Shown here: positions 48,934 to 57,361 of the stretch, piece by piece | Position numbering within the stretch: the first letter of the stretch is position 1 | Layout: each line of letters starts with the position of its first letter | NCBI GenBank assembly: GCA_002399735.1 | Contig: DHEF01000039.1 | Coordinates: 131,577 to 195,576 of the forward strand | DNA length: 64,000 nucleotides | Source of the DNA: Chitinophagaceae bacterium UBA4857 | GTDB lineage: Bacteria; Bacteroidota; Bacteroidia; Chitinophagales; Chitinophagaceae | Direction: 5' to 3' | Program-made: the position numbers and the translations under genes | Notes under the pieces: generated by a model | The model's database searches: none | What the model was told of the DNA's origin: nothing | The model's input: only the letters and a program-made list of their open reading frames with translations

Positions 48934-50280
48934 TTAGTTCTGTTGTATACCTGTCATTTCTATTACGTCTTCCGGTATTGGTAATGCATATCTGGAATCA
49001 TTAGGAGGCAATACATGCTCCACACCCTGTATTATTCTTTTTAAACTTATATTATAGCCTTCTTTATTTAACCGTTTTATATCCATCCACCTCAATCCAC
49101 GCATAATCAATTCTTTTCTTCGCTCTGTCAACACAACAGCTAAAGCTTCTTCCTTAGTAGCAGCAGTTTTGTTAATCCATGTACCTGTCTTCCATCTTTT
49201 TGCCATTAGTTTATTTATATCATCCATGGCTGCTGTAACGTTACCTATTCTTGCATTAGCTTCGGCTCGCATTAAGTACAATTCACTGGTGGCTATCCCC
49301 GAAAATGCCCCGGCATGTCCGGTGTAATTTCCCCTGAAGCTAAAATATCCGTCACCTTGAGGGCGGCAGTACACCACTTTACGCCAATCATTTTCATCGT
49401 ATAATTTATATAAGGTGGTATCAATTCTTGCACGGGATGCGCCTAAAATTACCGCCGATGTCATGAAAGAATGATAAACAACTTCTACATTAAACGGAGC
49501 AACGGGGTAGGTCGCATTTGGGTTTGTTATACTGTTAAAATCCAGTAGCTCCGCTTTATACTGTAAGCCCAGATTGGTATACCTGTACACGCTATCGTAC
49601 ATACGCATGGCCAAATAGGTACGTGCTATAAGTGCATACGCAGCAGGCAAAGACGGCCGCACAACATGCAGCGGATGGGTCACCAGATGTTCAGCAGCAG
49701 TTTTTAAATCACTTAATACCCTCTCATAACCTTCCTTAACCGAAGCCCGTACCGTTGGTTTATTTATATCAGCATCTAATCTTAACGGAATGCCTAAATC
49801 TGTAGCGGCTGTTGTAGCATCATAGGCTTTTGCCCAAATTTGCAATCCGTTAAAAAACGAACGGCCTCTGACAAAATAGGCATCGCCTTTTAACTGTGCA
49901 TATTGAGAAACCGTACGGTCTTCTTTATAGTTATCTAATCCATGTATTACTATATTGGCCCGGTAAATATTATCATACAAATAACCCCATTCGTTGTTGT
50001 TACCGCGTTCAAATAATAACTCTTTACTCCATGTATAAGCCCTTCTGTCATATTCTGATGTAAGCGATAACCAGCTTGCATCTGTAATAAAATAATTATC
50101 TGTACATCGCTCCCAGGATATAGGGTCATATTCCGTTACTCTCGAAATTTCCAGAATAGATTGGTAATCGTCCAATGTTTTTGGAATAACCAGTTTTTGA
50201 TCGGGCTTTTCCGATAAAAATTTCTCACAACCGGTTAATATAAATATGCTTAAAAGCAGTACAACATTTTGATATTTCAT
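48934..50280 (-). CDS. SusD/RagB-family nutrient-uptake lipoprotein
   Basis: I use Met 50280 (MKYQNVVLLLSIFILTGC); the frame begins 15 codons earlier inside the SusC end. The ~448-residue protein is lipidated at Cys18 and shows the SusD fold: CEKFLSEKPDQKL, helical TPR-like YFVRGRSFFNGLQIWAKAY, YALIARTYLAMRMYDSVY, and the C-terminal SELYLMRAEANARIGN with RWMDIKRLNKEG. It caps the SusC pore and binds substrate on the surface. It starts 7 bp past the SusC stop. Confidence 0.93.
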   Translation of the reverse strand: MKYQNVVLLLSIFILTGCEKFLSEKPDQKLVIPKTLDDYQSILEISRVTEYDPISWERCTDNYFITDASWLSLTSEYDRRAYTWSKELLFERGNNNEWGYLYDNIYRANIVIHGLDNYKEDRTVSQYAQLKGDAYFVRGRSFFNGLQIWAKAYDATTAATDLGIPLRLDADINKPTVRASVKEGYERVLSDLKTAAEHLVTHPLHVVRPSLPAAYALIARTYLAMRMYDSVYRYTNLGLQYKAELLDFNSITNPNATYPVAPFNVEVVYHSFMTSAVILGASRARIDTTLYKLYDENDWRKVVYCRPQGDGYFSFRGNYTGHAGAFSGIATSELYLMRAEANARIGNVTAAMDDINKLMAKRWKTGTWINKTAATKEEALAVVLTERRKELIMRGLRWMDIKRLNKEGYNISLKRIIQGVEHVLPPNDSRYALPIPEDVIEMTGIQQN

Positions 50281-50287
50281 AAATAGT

Positions 50288-53200
50288 TTATTTAAAATGA
50301 ACACGAACGCCAAATGAGTAAACACGGGATGGCAATGCGCCTGAAAAATTATCCGGATCTAATTTGTATTTATTTGCCCGCCACAAAATGCCCACATTAT
50401 TAGCTACCCCAAACACTTGTAATTCCTTCAAAAAAAGCTTTTGTAAAAACTTATGATGCGAGCTGTAGCTAAGGTTTATGTACTGTAATCGGATATGGTC
50501 ACCTTTGGTAGCCAATACTTCGCTTTGCTGATAAAAAGCGTCACGTGCTACAACGGCCGGATAAATAAAAGAAGGCACATCTGTATGCAATTCATCACCC
50601 GTTTGTTGCCATCGTTTATAATAATCTGCATGGCCGCTTTTGGTACTAATAAGCGTGTTGTAATTAATAGAAGGCCTGGCAAAATAATAGCCCAGTTTAT
50701 ATACAATTCTTGCACTTAACGTAAACCCTTTCCATTGTACAGCATTGCCCATAGAGCCAAACCATACCGGGCTAAGCGAACCAATATGTACCAAATCACT
50801 TATCGGGTAATCGGCCGATAGTATGTTGGCGTAACTTTTACTCACCTCTTTGTTTAACAATCCTCTTGGGTCGCCGGTAGCAGGGTCTAAACCAGCCCAG
50901 GGATAAGCAAAATAGGCATATATAGAATAGCCCGGCAATACCGCACTGCTCACAACCGTGTTGGCCGGAGGTATAATATCCCTTTTAGTTATTTTATTGT
51001 TGTAACGGTTCACTATCAGGTTGGTCGTCCACTTTATTTTACTGTTAATATTTATGCTGTTTAACTCTATATCCCAACCCTGTCCTCGCATGTTCGATAC
51101 GTTTTGTATCATAATCGATCGTTGCAGGCCAAGAGTAGGGTCAACCATTATATTATCATACAGGTCGCTCACATTTTTTCTGTAATATTCCACACTACCC
51201 GAAATCCTGTTTTTTAATACGGCAAATGCAATACCCGCATTAATAGTGGCTACTTGCTCCCATCGCAAATCGGGGTTATAAACATTATCAATCTGGCTAA
51301 ACATAGCCTGTGTGTAAGGATTGGGCGATACATAACGGAAAGTGGTAACGGCAACCCTTGAGGGGTCCGAGTTACCCTGCGTGCCGTAGGTAATGCGCAA
51401 CTGTAACTCGTTTACCTGTTTAACTTTAAAAAATTGTTCCCTGTGTATGTTCCATAATAACCCCGATGACCATAAGGGTTTCCATAAATTATTGGTACTT
51501 ACTCCAAACAGGTTAGAGGCATCTCTTCTTGCACTAACCGATAAAGCATACCTGCCATCGTAAGTGTAAGATGCATTGCCGTAAAAGGATAACATTCTTC
51601 TGTTTGTTTCGCTTAACGACATAGGGTTGGCAATAACCGCTTGCACATTGTTTACAAATTGCGGATACCGGTTTACATAATCAACCGGGCGGTGGGTAAG
51701 GTATTCACTGTTTAAGCCATATACCCTGAAACTTTCCCGTTTATTAACCGTAGCACTTAATTGCCCGCCTGCAATAGCGGTTACCTGATGCACTTTCCAG
51801 CCTTTGTTGTATTGTAACTGTCCACGCAAATCCTGCGTTAATAAACGGGCCATAGCGGCATCTAAAATATCACCACGCGGCACTATATTGTTTACTACAC
51901 CCGTTTGGCGGTTTATTTGTGTAAACAGGTTTATATAATCCCGGGTATAATAGGATTTTTCTGTTTGTAAATGTTCGTCACGTATATTTTGTTCCTGATA
52001 GCGGTATTTTATATCGGCCGTAAGGGCAGGCAGTATTTTATAATTAATACCCAGTACCGCACTCAGGTTATTTAACCGGCTGGTTTGCACACTGTGTTGG
52101 TAATCGGTCAGCGGGTAATACTTCCAGTCAAGCAATTTACCCGCACCGGCTGTATCAATATAATCTTTCAGGTAAAAACCGTATAGCGGTAAGGCTGTTC
52201 CTGTTTCATCCGCAAAGCGGATATAAGGCGGCAGGCTTTGTCCCATATACCTTACCGTACCATAAGCCGGTTTGCCACTTTTATTCCTGCTGTCAGTATA
52301 ACTCAGGTCGCTGGTTATTTGTAGCTTATCGGTAACCTTGTAGGTATTATTCCAACGCAGGGTTACTCTTTGCATGGCAGCATCCGTTTCCGACAGGTTC
52401 TTGTCCCAGCCGCCCGATAGTAACCAGGAATGGCGTTTGGTACCGCCTTGCATGTTTAATGCATATTGCTGGTTAATAGCCGGCGAATAAAAATGCTGTT
52501 TGTACTCGTTACGTACATCATAAGCAGCCAGTTCATTTAAAAGCCCATTAGCCGTTGCTTCGTTTATCTGGCCACGCCGTTGTTGCAGCAATATGCGGTA
52601 CACCTCTGTAAATGGTGGCCGGGATGTACTGGCCGTATCCGATAACCGATACCCCCTGCCAAACAAATACTTTTCCAGTTCAATAATATCAGGTGTTTCA
52701 ATTTGTTGCAGGGTAAACAAATCGGTAGCCGGCATAACAGTTGTATTCATAGTCAGGCTTATTTGTACCGGTTGGTCAAACCTGCTTTTTTTAGTGGTAA
52801 TAACAATTACACCGTTACCCGCACGGGCACCCCAAATAGAAGCTGCTGCTGCATCTTTTAACAGGGTTATAGATTCTACATCGTTCGGGTTAATATTCAA
52901 CAAATCGCCTTCGTAGGGAAAATTGTCCAGTACAATCAGCGGGTCGGCCGTTGTACGAGAAAACGTATTAACGCCCCTTAACACTAAGCCGTTAGAGGAG
53001 TGTACCCGGTTAGGGGCCGTAACGGCCGTAGTGGTAGGTGCCAGCCCGTTAGCCACATAAGCCAGCCTGCTTAATACATCGGTGCCCACCTGCTCGTTAA
53101 ACAACTGGGTGTTCACTCGGGTAAACGATCCGGTTACCCTTTCCTTTGGCAAAGCTTCATAGCCGGTATGTACAATCACTTCCTCTAACTGGCTGCTTAC

Positions 53201-53485
53201 ACGTTGCAGTACCACAGTAATGGTATCCTGCATACCGGCCTGTACAGCCGTTTCGGTGTAGTGGGTAGCACTCAGCCAAATACTATCCGTTGGTTGCAGG
53301 TTGTATAACAGGGCAATACCGGTACTATTGGTCAAAACCGTTTTTGTTTTATAAGCCCATTGTACGGTAACACCCGCAAGCGGCAAATAATCATTATCGG
53401 TTACCCGTATAAACCGGGTTGCGTTTTGCGCAGCCAGCAACAGGGGTAGGCAAAACAAAAGCATACAGACATACTTTTTATACAT
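50288..53485 (-). CDS. SusC/RagA-family TonB-linked outer-membrane transporter
   Basis: The 1065-residue protein has a signal peptide, an N-terminal carboxypeptidase-like regulatory domain (ATRFIRVTDNDYLPLAGVTV), the plug (SSQLEEVIVHTGYEALPKERVTGSFTRV, DVESITLLKDAAAASIWGARAGNGVIVITTKK) and a 22-strand barrel ending in an aromatic (VYSFGVRVHFK). It imports a substrate via TonB. Without a glycan-degrading enzyme nearby the substrate cannot be guessed; the thioredoxin-like protein next to it is typical of Chitinophagaceae SusCD loci. Confidence 0.95.
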   Translation of the reverse strand: MYKKYVCMLLFCLPLLLAAQNATRFIRVTDNDYLPLAGVTVQWAYKTKTVLTNSTGIALLYNLQPTDSIWLSATHYTETAVQAGMQDTITVVLQRVSSQLEEVIVHTGYEALPKERVTGSFTRVNTQLFNEQVGTDVLSRLAYVANGLAPTTTAVTAPNRVHSSNGLVLRGVNTFSRTTADPLIVLDNFPYEGDLLNINPNDVESITLLKDAAAASIWGARAGNGVIVITTKKSRFDQPVQISLTMNTTVMPATDLFTLQQIETPDIIELEKYLFGRGYRLSDTASTSRPPFTEVYRILLQQRRGQINEATANGLLNELAAYDVRNEYKQHFYSPAINQQYALNMQGGTKRHSWLLSGGWDKNLSETDAAMQRVTLRWNNTYKVTDKLQITSDLSYTDSRNKSGKPAYGTVRYMGQSLPPYIRFADETGTALPLYGFYLKDYIDTAGAGKLLDWKYYPLTDYQHSVQTSRLNNLSAVLGINYKILPALTADIKYRYQEQNIRDEHLQTEKSYYTRDYINLFTQINRQTGVVNNIVPRGDILDAAMARLLTQDLRGQLQYNKGWKVHQVTAIAGGQLSATVNKRESFRVYGLNSEYLTHRPVDYVNRYPQFVNNVQAVIANPMSLSETNRRMLSFYGNASYTYDGRYALSVSARRDASNLFGVSTNNLWKPLWSSGLLWNIHREQFFKVKQVNELQLRITYGTQGNSDPSRVAVTTFRYVSPNPYTQAMFSQIDNVYNPDLRWEQVATINAGIAFAVLKNRISGSVEYYRKNVSDLYDNIMVDPTLGLQRSIMIQNVSNMRGQGWDIELNSININSKIKWTTNLIVNRYNNKITKRDIIPPANTVVSSAVLPGYSIYAYFAYPWAGLDPATGDPRGLLNKEVSKSYANILSADYPISDLVHIGSLSPVWFGSMGNAVQWKGFTLSARIVYKLGYYFARPSINYNTLISTKSGHADYYKRWQQTGDELHTDVPSFIYPAVVARDAFYQQSEVLATKGDHIRLQYINLSYSSHHKFLQKLFLKELQVFGVANNVGILWRANKYKLDPDNFSGALPSRVYSFGVRVHFK

Positions 53486-53504
53486 AGTCAGGTTTTTTTA
53501 AAGG

Positions 53505-54269
53505 TTAAGGCAACGGTTCTGCGTAATGGTATAGTTCACGTATATATTCACGGCTAAAAGGCGGCTTATTATTAATAGCCAGTACACGGCCATTTAGCAG
53601 CCATATATATTGCGGCAGGCTTTCCACGGCAAACAGGTTATTTAGTACGGTATCTTTTAACAGTATGGGAAAAGCCAGTTGTTTGCTATAACGTTTGCTG
53701 TACCAGGCCAGTCTTTTTTGTACCGAGGCCGTATCATCGGCATTGCGCAAACTGCTTACCAGTATTACTTCCAGGCTGTCGGGCATTAGTTGCACCAGGC
53801 TGTCCAGTGCCGGAAACGATAGTACACAGTTGGTACACCAGGTAGCCCAAAAATCCAGTACCTGTATTTTGTTATGTGTAGCAGGCAGGTGTATATTAGC
53901 CTCAGCAGTGTTTAGTACATTATAAAAAACAGTATGGGGCAAACTGTCCCCCACCTGTAAAAACGGTGTTGAGGGCTCGGTTACCTGTTGTTGTAGTGGT
54001 ATGGTAAGCAAGCCACGTTGGTTATTGGTAACGGTAGCAGTAATATAACCCACGGCACTAATGCGCAGGCTGTCGGTAGTATAGGTATTGGTAAAACTAA
54101 AACGGCCGCTGCTATTGGTTTGGGTGTTTTGCCCGGTACGCAGCAGGGTTACCGTGGCATGGTTGATGGGTTGGCCTTGGGTGTTTTGTACCTGGCCGTT
54201 AATGCTTAGCCGCTGGCACATGCTTAGTACAGGGCATAACAAGGCCAGTAAGCAAATAACTGTTTTCAT
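53505..54269 (-). CDS. secreted TlpA-like thioredoxin with regulatory domain
   Basis: From Met 54269 (MKTVICLLALLCPVLSMCQ) the ~254-residue protein has a signal peptide, a carboxypeptidase-regulatory-like beta-sandwich (INGQVQNTQGQPINHATVTLL), and a thioredoxin domain with FWATWCTNCVLSFPALDSL (CxxC) and LPQYIWLLNGRVL (cis-Pro Pro). It is a periplasmic thiol-disulfide oxidoreductase, encoded 19 bp upstream of the SusC gene. Confidence 0.9.
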   Translation of the reverse strand: MKTVICLLALLCPVLSMCQRLSINGQVQNTQGQPINHATVTLLRTGQNTQTNSSGRFSFTNTYTTDSLRISAVGYITATVTNNQRGLLTIPLQQQVTEPSTPFLQVGDSLPHTVFYNVLNTAEANIHLPATHNKIQVLDFWATWCTNCVLSFPALDSLVQLMPDSLEVILVSSLRNADDTASVQKRLAWYSKRYSKQLAFPILLKDTVLNNLFAVESLPQYIWLLNGRVLAINNKPPFSREYIRELYHYAEPLP

Positions 54270-54380
54270 TTGCAGTGTAGTTAATGGTAAAAAATAAGGT
54301 TGAGGCCGGGCGGGTATAACTTTTTTGTTACCAACTGCAGATACGCTACTCAACTTCCGTTGCGATCCGATAGGATCGGG

Positions 54381-54424
54381 ATTTAATTTATTTCCAGTGG
54401 AAATGAATTAAATACTCACTCTTG
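54381..54424. repeat. R3 hairpin repeat, second copy
   Basis: ATTTAATTTATTTCC-agt-GGAAATGAATTAAAT (54381-54413) is an almost perfect hairpin, followed by ACTCACTCTTG. The reverse complement matches 42501-42545. The stem ends differ as a pair (ATTTAATT/AATTAAAT here, CTTGAATT/AATTCAAG there). Confidence 0.7.
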
Positions 54425-54670
54425 TGCGGCCGGTAATACTATTTAACAGGGCAACGCCAACTTTAAGCTTTCTGCTTTTAGCGTTAAGCTCTCAAAAAAA
54501 TGCTACTAATCAGGTGGCCCGCATGAGAAAAAAGTTATAACCTATTAAACAGGAAACTATATAGGGTTACGTGGCTTACACGCATATAAAATTTTATGGG
54601 CAATACCCATAGAGAATTTAAAAAGATATGAATTGGTTAATCTCATCCGAGGTTTGGTTAATGGATGAGT

Positions 54671-54846
54671 CTCAAAGCGTGTAGTTAAATTAAGGAAAAG
54701 ATATGGGTTCTACCCGCCATTGCTCTTAGTGACAGCCAAGAAGTGGACTTACGGTAAAACCCATATCTCTTCCGTGGTGCAAAGTTAGCACTACATAAAG
54801 ATATGGGCATTTGCTTACCGTCTCGCTTCTTGGCTGTCAAACTTTG
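54671..54846 (+). ncRNA. candidate structured RNA with two alternative hairpins
   Basis: An outer stem CTCAAAG (54671-54677) / CTTTGAG (54842-54848 region) and a 14-bp stem TGACAGCCAAGAAG (54730-54743) / CTTCTTGGCTGTCA (54826-54839) enclose ACGGTAA/TTACCGT and CCCATATCT/AGATATGGG. A second element upstream, AGATATGGGTTCTACC (54699-54714), pairs with GGTAAAACCCATATCT (54753-54768) at 15 of 16. The two structures exclude each other. There is no open frame here. The strand is chosen because the next gene (54983, +) follows 140 bp later. A DNA-level role (e.g. protein-binding site) is also possible. The 620-bp gap 54354-54973 holds otherwise only the R3 repeat. Confidence 0.5.
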
Positions 54847-54982
54847 AGCATCGAGACTCTTCGAAAATGCTATTTTAATTTAAACAATAAAGAGTTATAC
54901 AAATTCAAAAATAAGGAATAAAAACATATACCCAAACTATATCTCCATTTTTTTATTCAAAAATGGGTTCAGATTGTGTGTA

Positions 54983-55522
54983 ATGAATATAGATGTTAAA
55001 TTTCAAGAAGGACTAACTATAATAAAAGAAAAAGTTATTAAGGGTAGAAAGCATTTAGGGATAGGGAAGAAAAAATTCGGTATTCTATGTGGAGGCTTGA
55101 GTGAAACTTTTATACGCAAACTCGAACAAGGAGAAGCAAATCCAACAATTAAAACATTGGTTAAATTAAAAAATGGGCTTAATACAACAATACCAGAAAT
55201 TATAACAAGAAACAGAATAGGTATATCTAGTAAAAGTATAACCCTATTAAAAGAAGAAAGCTACGAAGAATCCAAAAAGAATTTTAGCACACGAGTAAAA
55301 AAAATTCTTAGTCATAGAGGTATTAACTCAATAGACTTTAGTGCATGCCTAAATATGGACGAAAGCGCAACCAATAAGTATTTGAAAGGAACAGAGAATC
55401 CTACATACTTAATGATGTTAAGGTTTGCATATGTACTTGATGTTAATGTGGTAGACTTTTTTGACTATAAAGGTCAATTACCATCTAATGACAAGTTTAA
55501 ACGACGCTATCTTAACCCTTAG
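54983..55522 (+). CDS. regulator with two XRE-type HTH domains
   Basis: I start at ATG 54983; the frame reaches 54974 from a TTG. The 179-residue protein has a first HTH (KFGILCGGLSETFIRKLEQGEANPTIKTLVKLKNGLNTTI) and a second, KKILSHRGINSIDFSACLNMDESATNKYLKGTENPTYLMMLRFAYVLDVNVVDFF, both Cro/C1-like. It opens the defence island and follows the structured RNA candidate. Similar stand-alone regulators often control defence loci. Confidence 0.82.
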   Translation: MNIDVKFQEGLTIIKEKVIKGRKHLGIGKKKFGILCGGLSETFIRKLEQGEANPTIKTLVKLKNGLNTTIPEIITRNRIGISSKSITLLKEESYEESKKNFSTRVKKILSHRGINSIDFSACLNMDESATNKYLKGTENPTYLMMLRFAYVLDVNVVDFFDYKGQLPSNDKFKRRYLNP

Positions 55523-55813
55523 GTACTGAAAAATGATAACGTTTTTTTTAACTTATTCAATTCTTACTCTATCGGGTAGCCTAATAGCCACCTAACAAAA
55601 AGTATTAATAAGGCAATAGCAAAAATAATTAACCCCACTAAGAGGTTCCTTCCTTGGTGTTTTTGCATAATCTAATTTCAATATTTTCGAAGACTATCTC
55701 ATTGAAATGAACACGCTTTATGATCTTCACTTCTAGTTTGCTATGTAATTTAACCAAAAAAAATAATAGTTTGTGCAGACTCAAATTACTAAAATAATTA
55801 GTAATTTTGATTT

Positions 55814-56068
55814 ATGAACTGGGAAAAAGTCAGAGTGCGTCTATCCAATAACCAAGTGTATGTGGTAAGTATTAAACGTATTTATAACAGCACTAGCCTA
55901 TGGAAATTTGAAATAACCGGAGGTTCAAAAAGAGTAATTCTCGAGAAACATTTATATCGTAAAACAAATAAGTGGTCAATGCAGGTCGGTGGATTTATAG
56001 ATGCGGATAAAGATATTATGACAAGTGTGATTGACTTTTTAGCGGAGAACCCCCTTATTCATAACTAA
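55814..56068 (+). CDS. small hypothetical protein
   Basis: The 84-residue product MNWEKVRVRLSNNQVYVVSI... with RIYNSTSLWKFEITGGSKRVILEK and ADKDIMTSVIDFLAEN looks like a small beta-beta-alpha protein. No family is known to me. It ends 40 bp before the first 83-bp direct repeat. The 290-bp gap before it is AT-rich with nothing recognised. Confidence 0.55.
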   Translation: MNWEKVRVRLSNNQVYVVSIKRIYNSTSLWKFEITGGSKRVILEKHLYRKTNKWSMQVGGFIDADKDIMTSVIDFLAENPLIHN

Positions 56069-56108
56069 TCTTTTATTACATATACTGCATAAAAATGTTT
56101 CTCTCTCA

Positions 56109-56191
56109 TTGCAAATGTTAAATAATTAAAATATCTTAGCTAAGTACAGCCACCAACTGCACAACGTAACCACATTAACGAACCATTAAAC
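56109..56191. repeat. 83-bp direct repeat, left copy
   Basis: It matches 57123-57205 at 79 of 83 positions, in the same orientation and 1014 bp away. It contains the palindrome CTTAGCTAAG. The pair brackets the single-gene unit 56340-57036. Confidence 0.93.
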
Positions 56192-56389
56192 TTAAACTGC
56201 TTGAAACATACTACACAACTGTATTTCATTTCACAAAAAACGTATTGTCCTAACGACAATCGAAAAGTATTACACTAAAATATTAATTATAAATATTAGT
56301 CAATAAGGAGAATTGACGTTTAATAGCGTCAGTATATGAGTTGGCGGAAATTGTAGGATGTCTCCGATTATCAAAAAACAATAACCAAA

Positions 56390-56878
56390 TTGACAACAAC
56401 AGAAACTATAGCAACCATTTCAATTATTTCCGCATTTACGTCTGCTACGCTGGTCACTTATTTTAACTATCGTTTTGGACTTAGAACTAAAAAACTTGAT
56501 ATCCTTTATACTAATCGTTTGTCAGCGTTTAAAGAAGTTGCACAAAAGTTAGTTTCTTTTAAAAACTTTTGCACAGGGAAAATAGCCTTTGAAATAGGGA
56601 ATGAATTTTCTCCTTTTTATATTGAAGGATTTGGCGCTTTACATCATCGTACTAAAATAGCCGAATCGTTAGAGTCAAACGCAATATTTATTTCAGTTGA
56701 CAGCAGAGCAATTGTAACTGATTTATTGAACCAAATGAGTGGACTCTGTAATGGAGAAGCGATTCTAGCGAGCGAACCAAGTGACTTAAACCTAGAAACC
56801 GAATACAGACGAATGGAAAAAATGTCAGAAAATGCAATCGAAGTTTTGTATAACGAACTTGGAGCATCGAAACTCTAA
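56390..56878 (+). CDS. hypothetical membrane protein in a cassette-like unit
   Basis: The 162-residue protein starts with TTG at 56390 or further downstream. It has one TM helix (TIATISIISAFTSATLVTYF) and a helical cytosolic domain with RTKKLDILYTNRLSAFKEVAQKLVSFKNF, ending in ELGASKL. Its layout resembles 26729-27385, the first gene of the plus-strand array (TM, then Tyr-Ser-Asn-Lys-Ile-Leu-x-Lys-Arg-Leu-x-Val). The stop is 5 bp before an attC-like left end. Confidence 0.65.
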   Translation: MTTTETIATISIISAFTSATLVTYFNYRFGLRTKKLDILYTNRLSAFKEVAQKLVSFKNFCTGKIAFEIGNEFSPFYIEGFGALHHRTKIAESLESNAIFISVDSRAIVTDLLNQMSGLCNGEAILASEPSDLNLETEYRRMEKMSENAIEVLYNELGASKL

Positions 56879-56882
56879 CAAC

Positions 56883-57036
56883 TTCCGCTAATATTGTATT
56901 AAAATATGTCGGGGCGACGAATATATTCTAGCTTTTTGTTCGGTATTCAAATTCAGTTTCGGCAGACGAATAAAGCCAAGCTGCTGAATAAACAATGAGC
57001 TTTTGTACCTTTAATCAGCAGCAACCCTGTTAACTG
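56883..57036 (+). repeat. attC-like site J of the solitary cassette
   Basis: The left end TTCCGCTAAT (56883-56892) complements GTTGGCGGAA (56340-56349), upstream of the gene, at 8 of 10. Inner blocks GGCAGACGAATAAAG and GAGCTTTTGTACCTTTAATC resemble those of sites A, B and D, and the right end is CCCTGTTAACTG (57026-57037). The sequence before the 56340 junction, GCGTCAGTATATGA, resembles the end of L2. Confidence 0.6.
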
Positions 57037-57122
57037 TAGAGTTCTAAAATAGTAATATTGGTTATGCTTTGTTTGTAACAAAGCTTCGGCTTATAAAAAG
57101 TCGGTATTAATATTTTACAATT

Positions 57123-57205
57123 TTGCAAATATTAAATAATTAAAATATCTTAGCTAAGTACAGCCACCAACTGCACAACGCAACCCCATTAACAAACCAT
57201 TAAAC
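57123..57205. repeat. 83-bp direct repeat, right copy
   Basis: Partner of 56109-56191; the four differences are single substitutions. It lies 157 bp upstream of the Septu-like ATPase gene, so it may be the original upstream region of that operon. Confidence 0.93.
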
Positions 57206-57361
57206 TACAACTTGCTCTTCCTATATTTTGCAACAAAAAATAATGTGGCCGTGTATAAGTATTTATAAACGTTTATACACAGATGAATAAATAATTCATT
57301 TAATACTTTAAAAAAAGTATTGCGTGTATTTATTAGTTGTGTGTCATTATAAAAAAGGCAT

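Noticed and set aside
54671..54848. Retron msr-msd RNA for the Septu-like pair
   Set aside because: There is no reverse transcriptase gene within the window and no branching-G context could be identified; kept only as a generic structured element.
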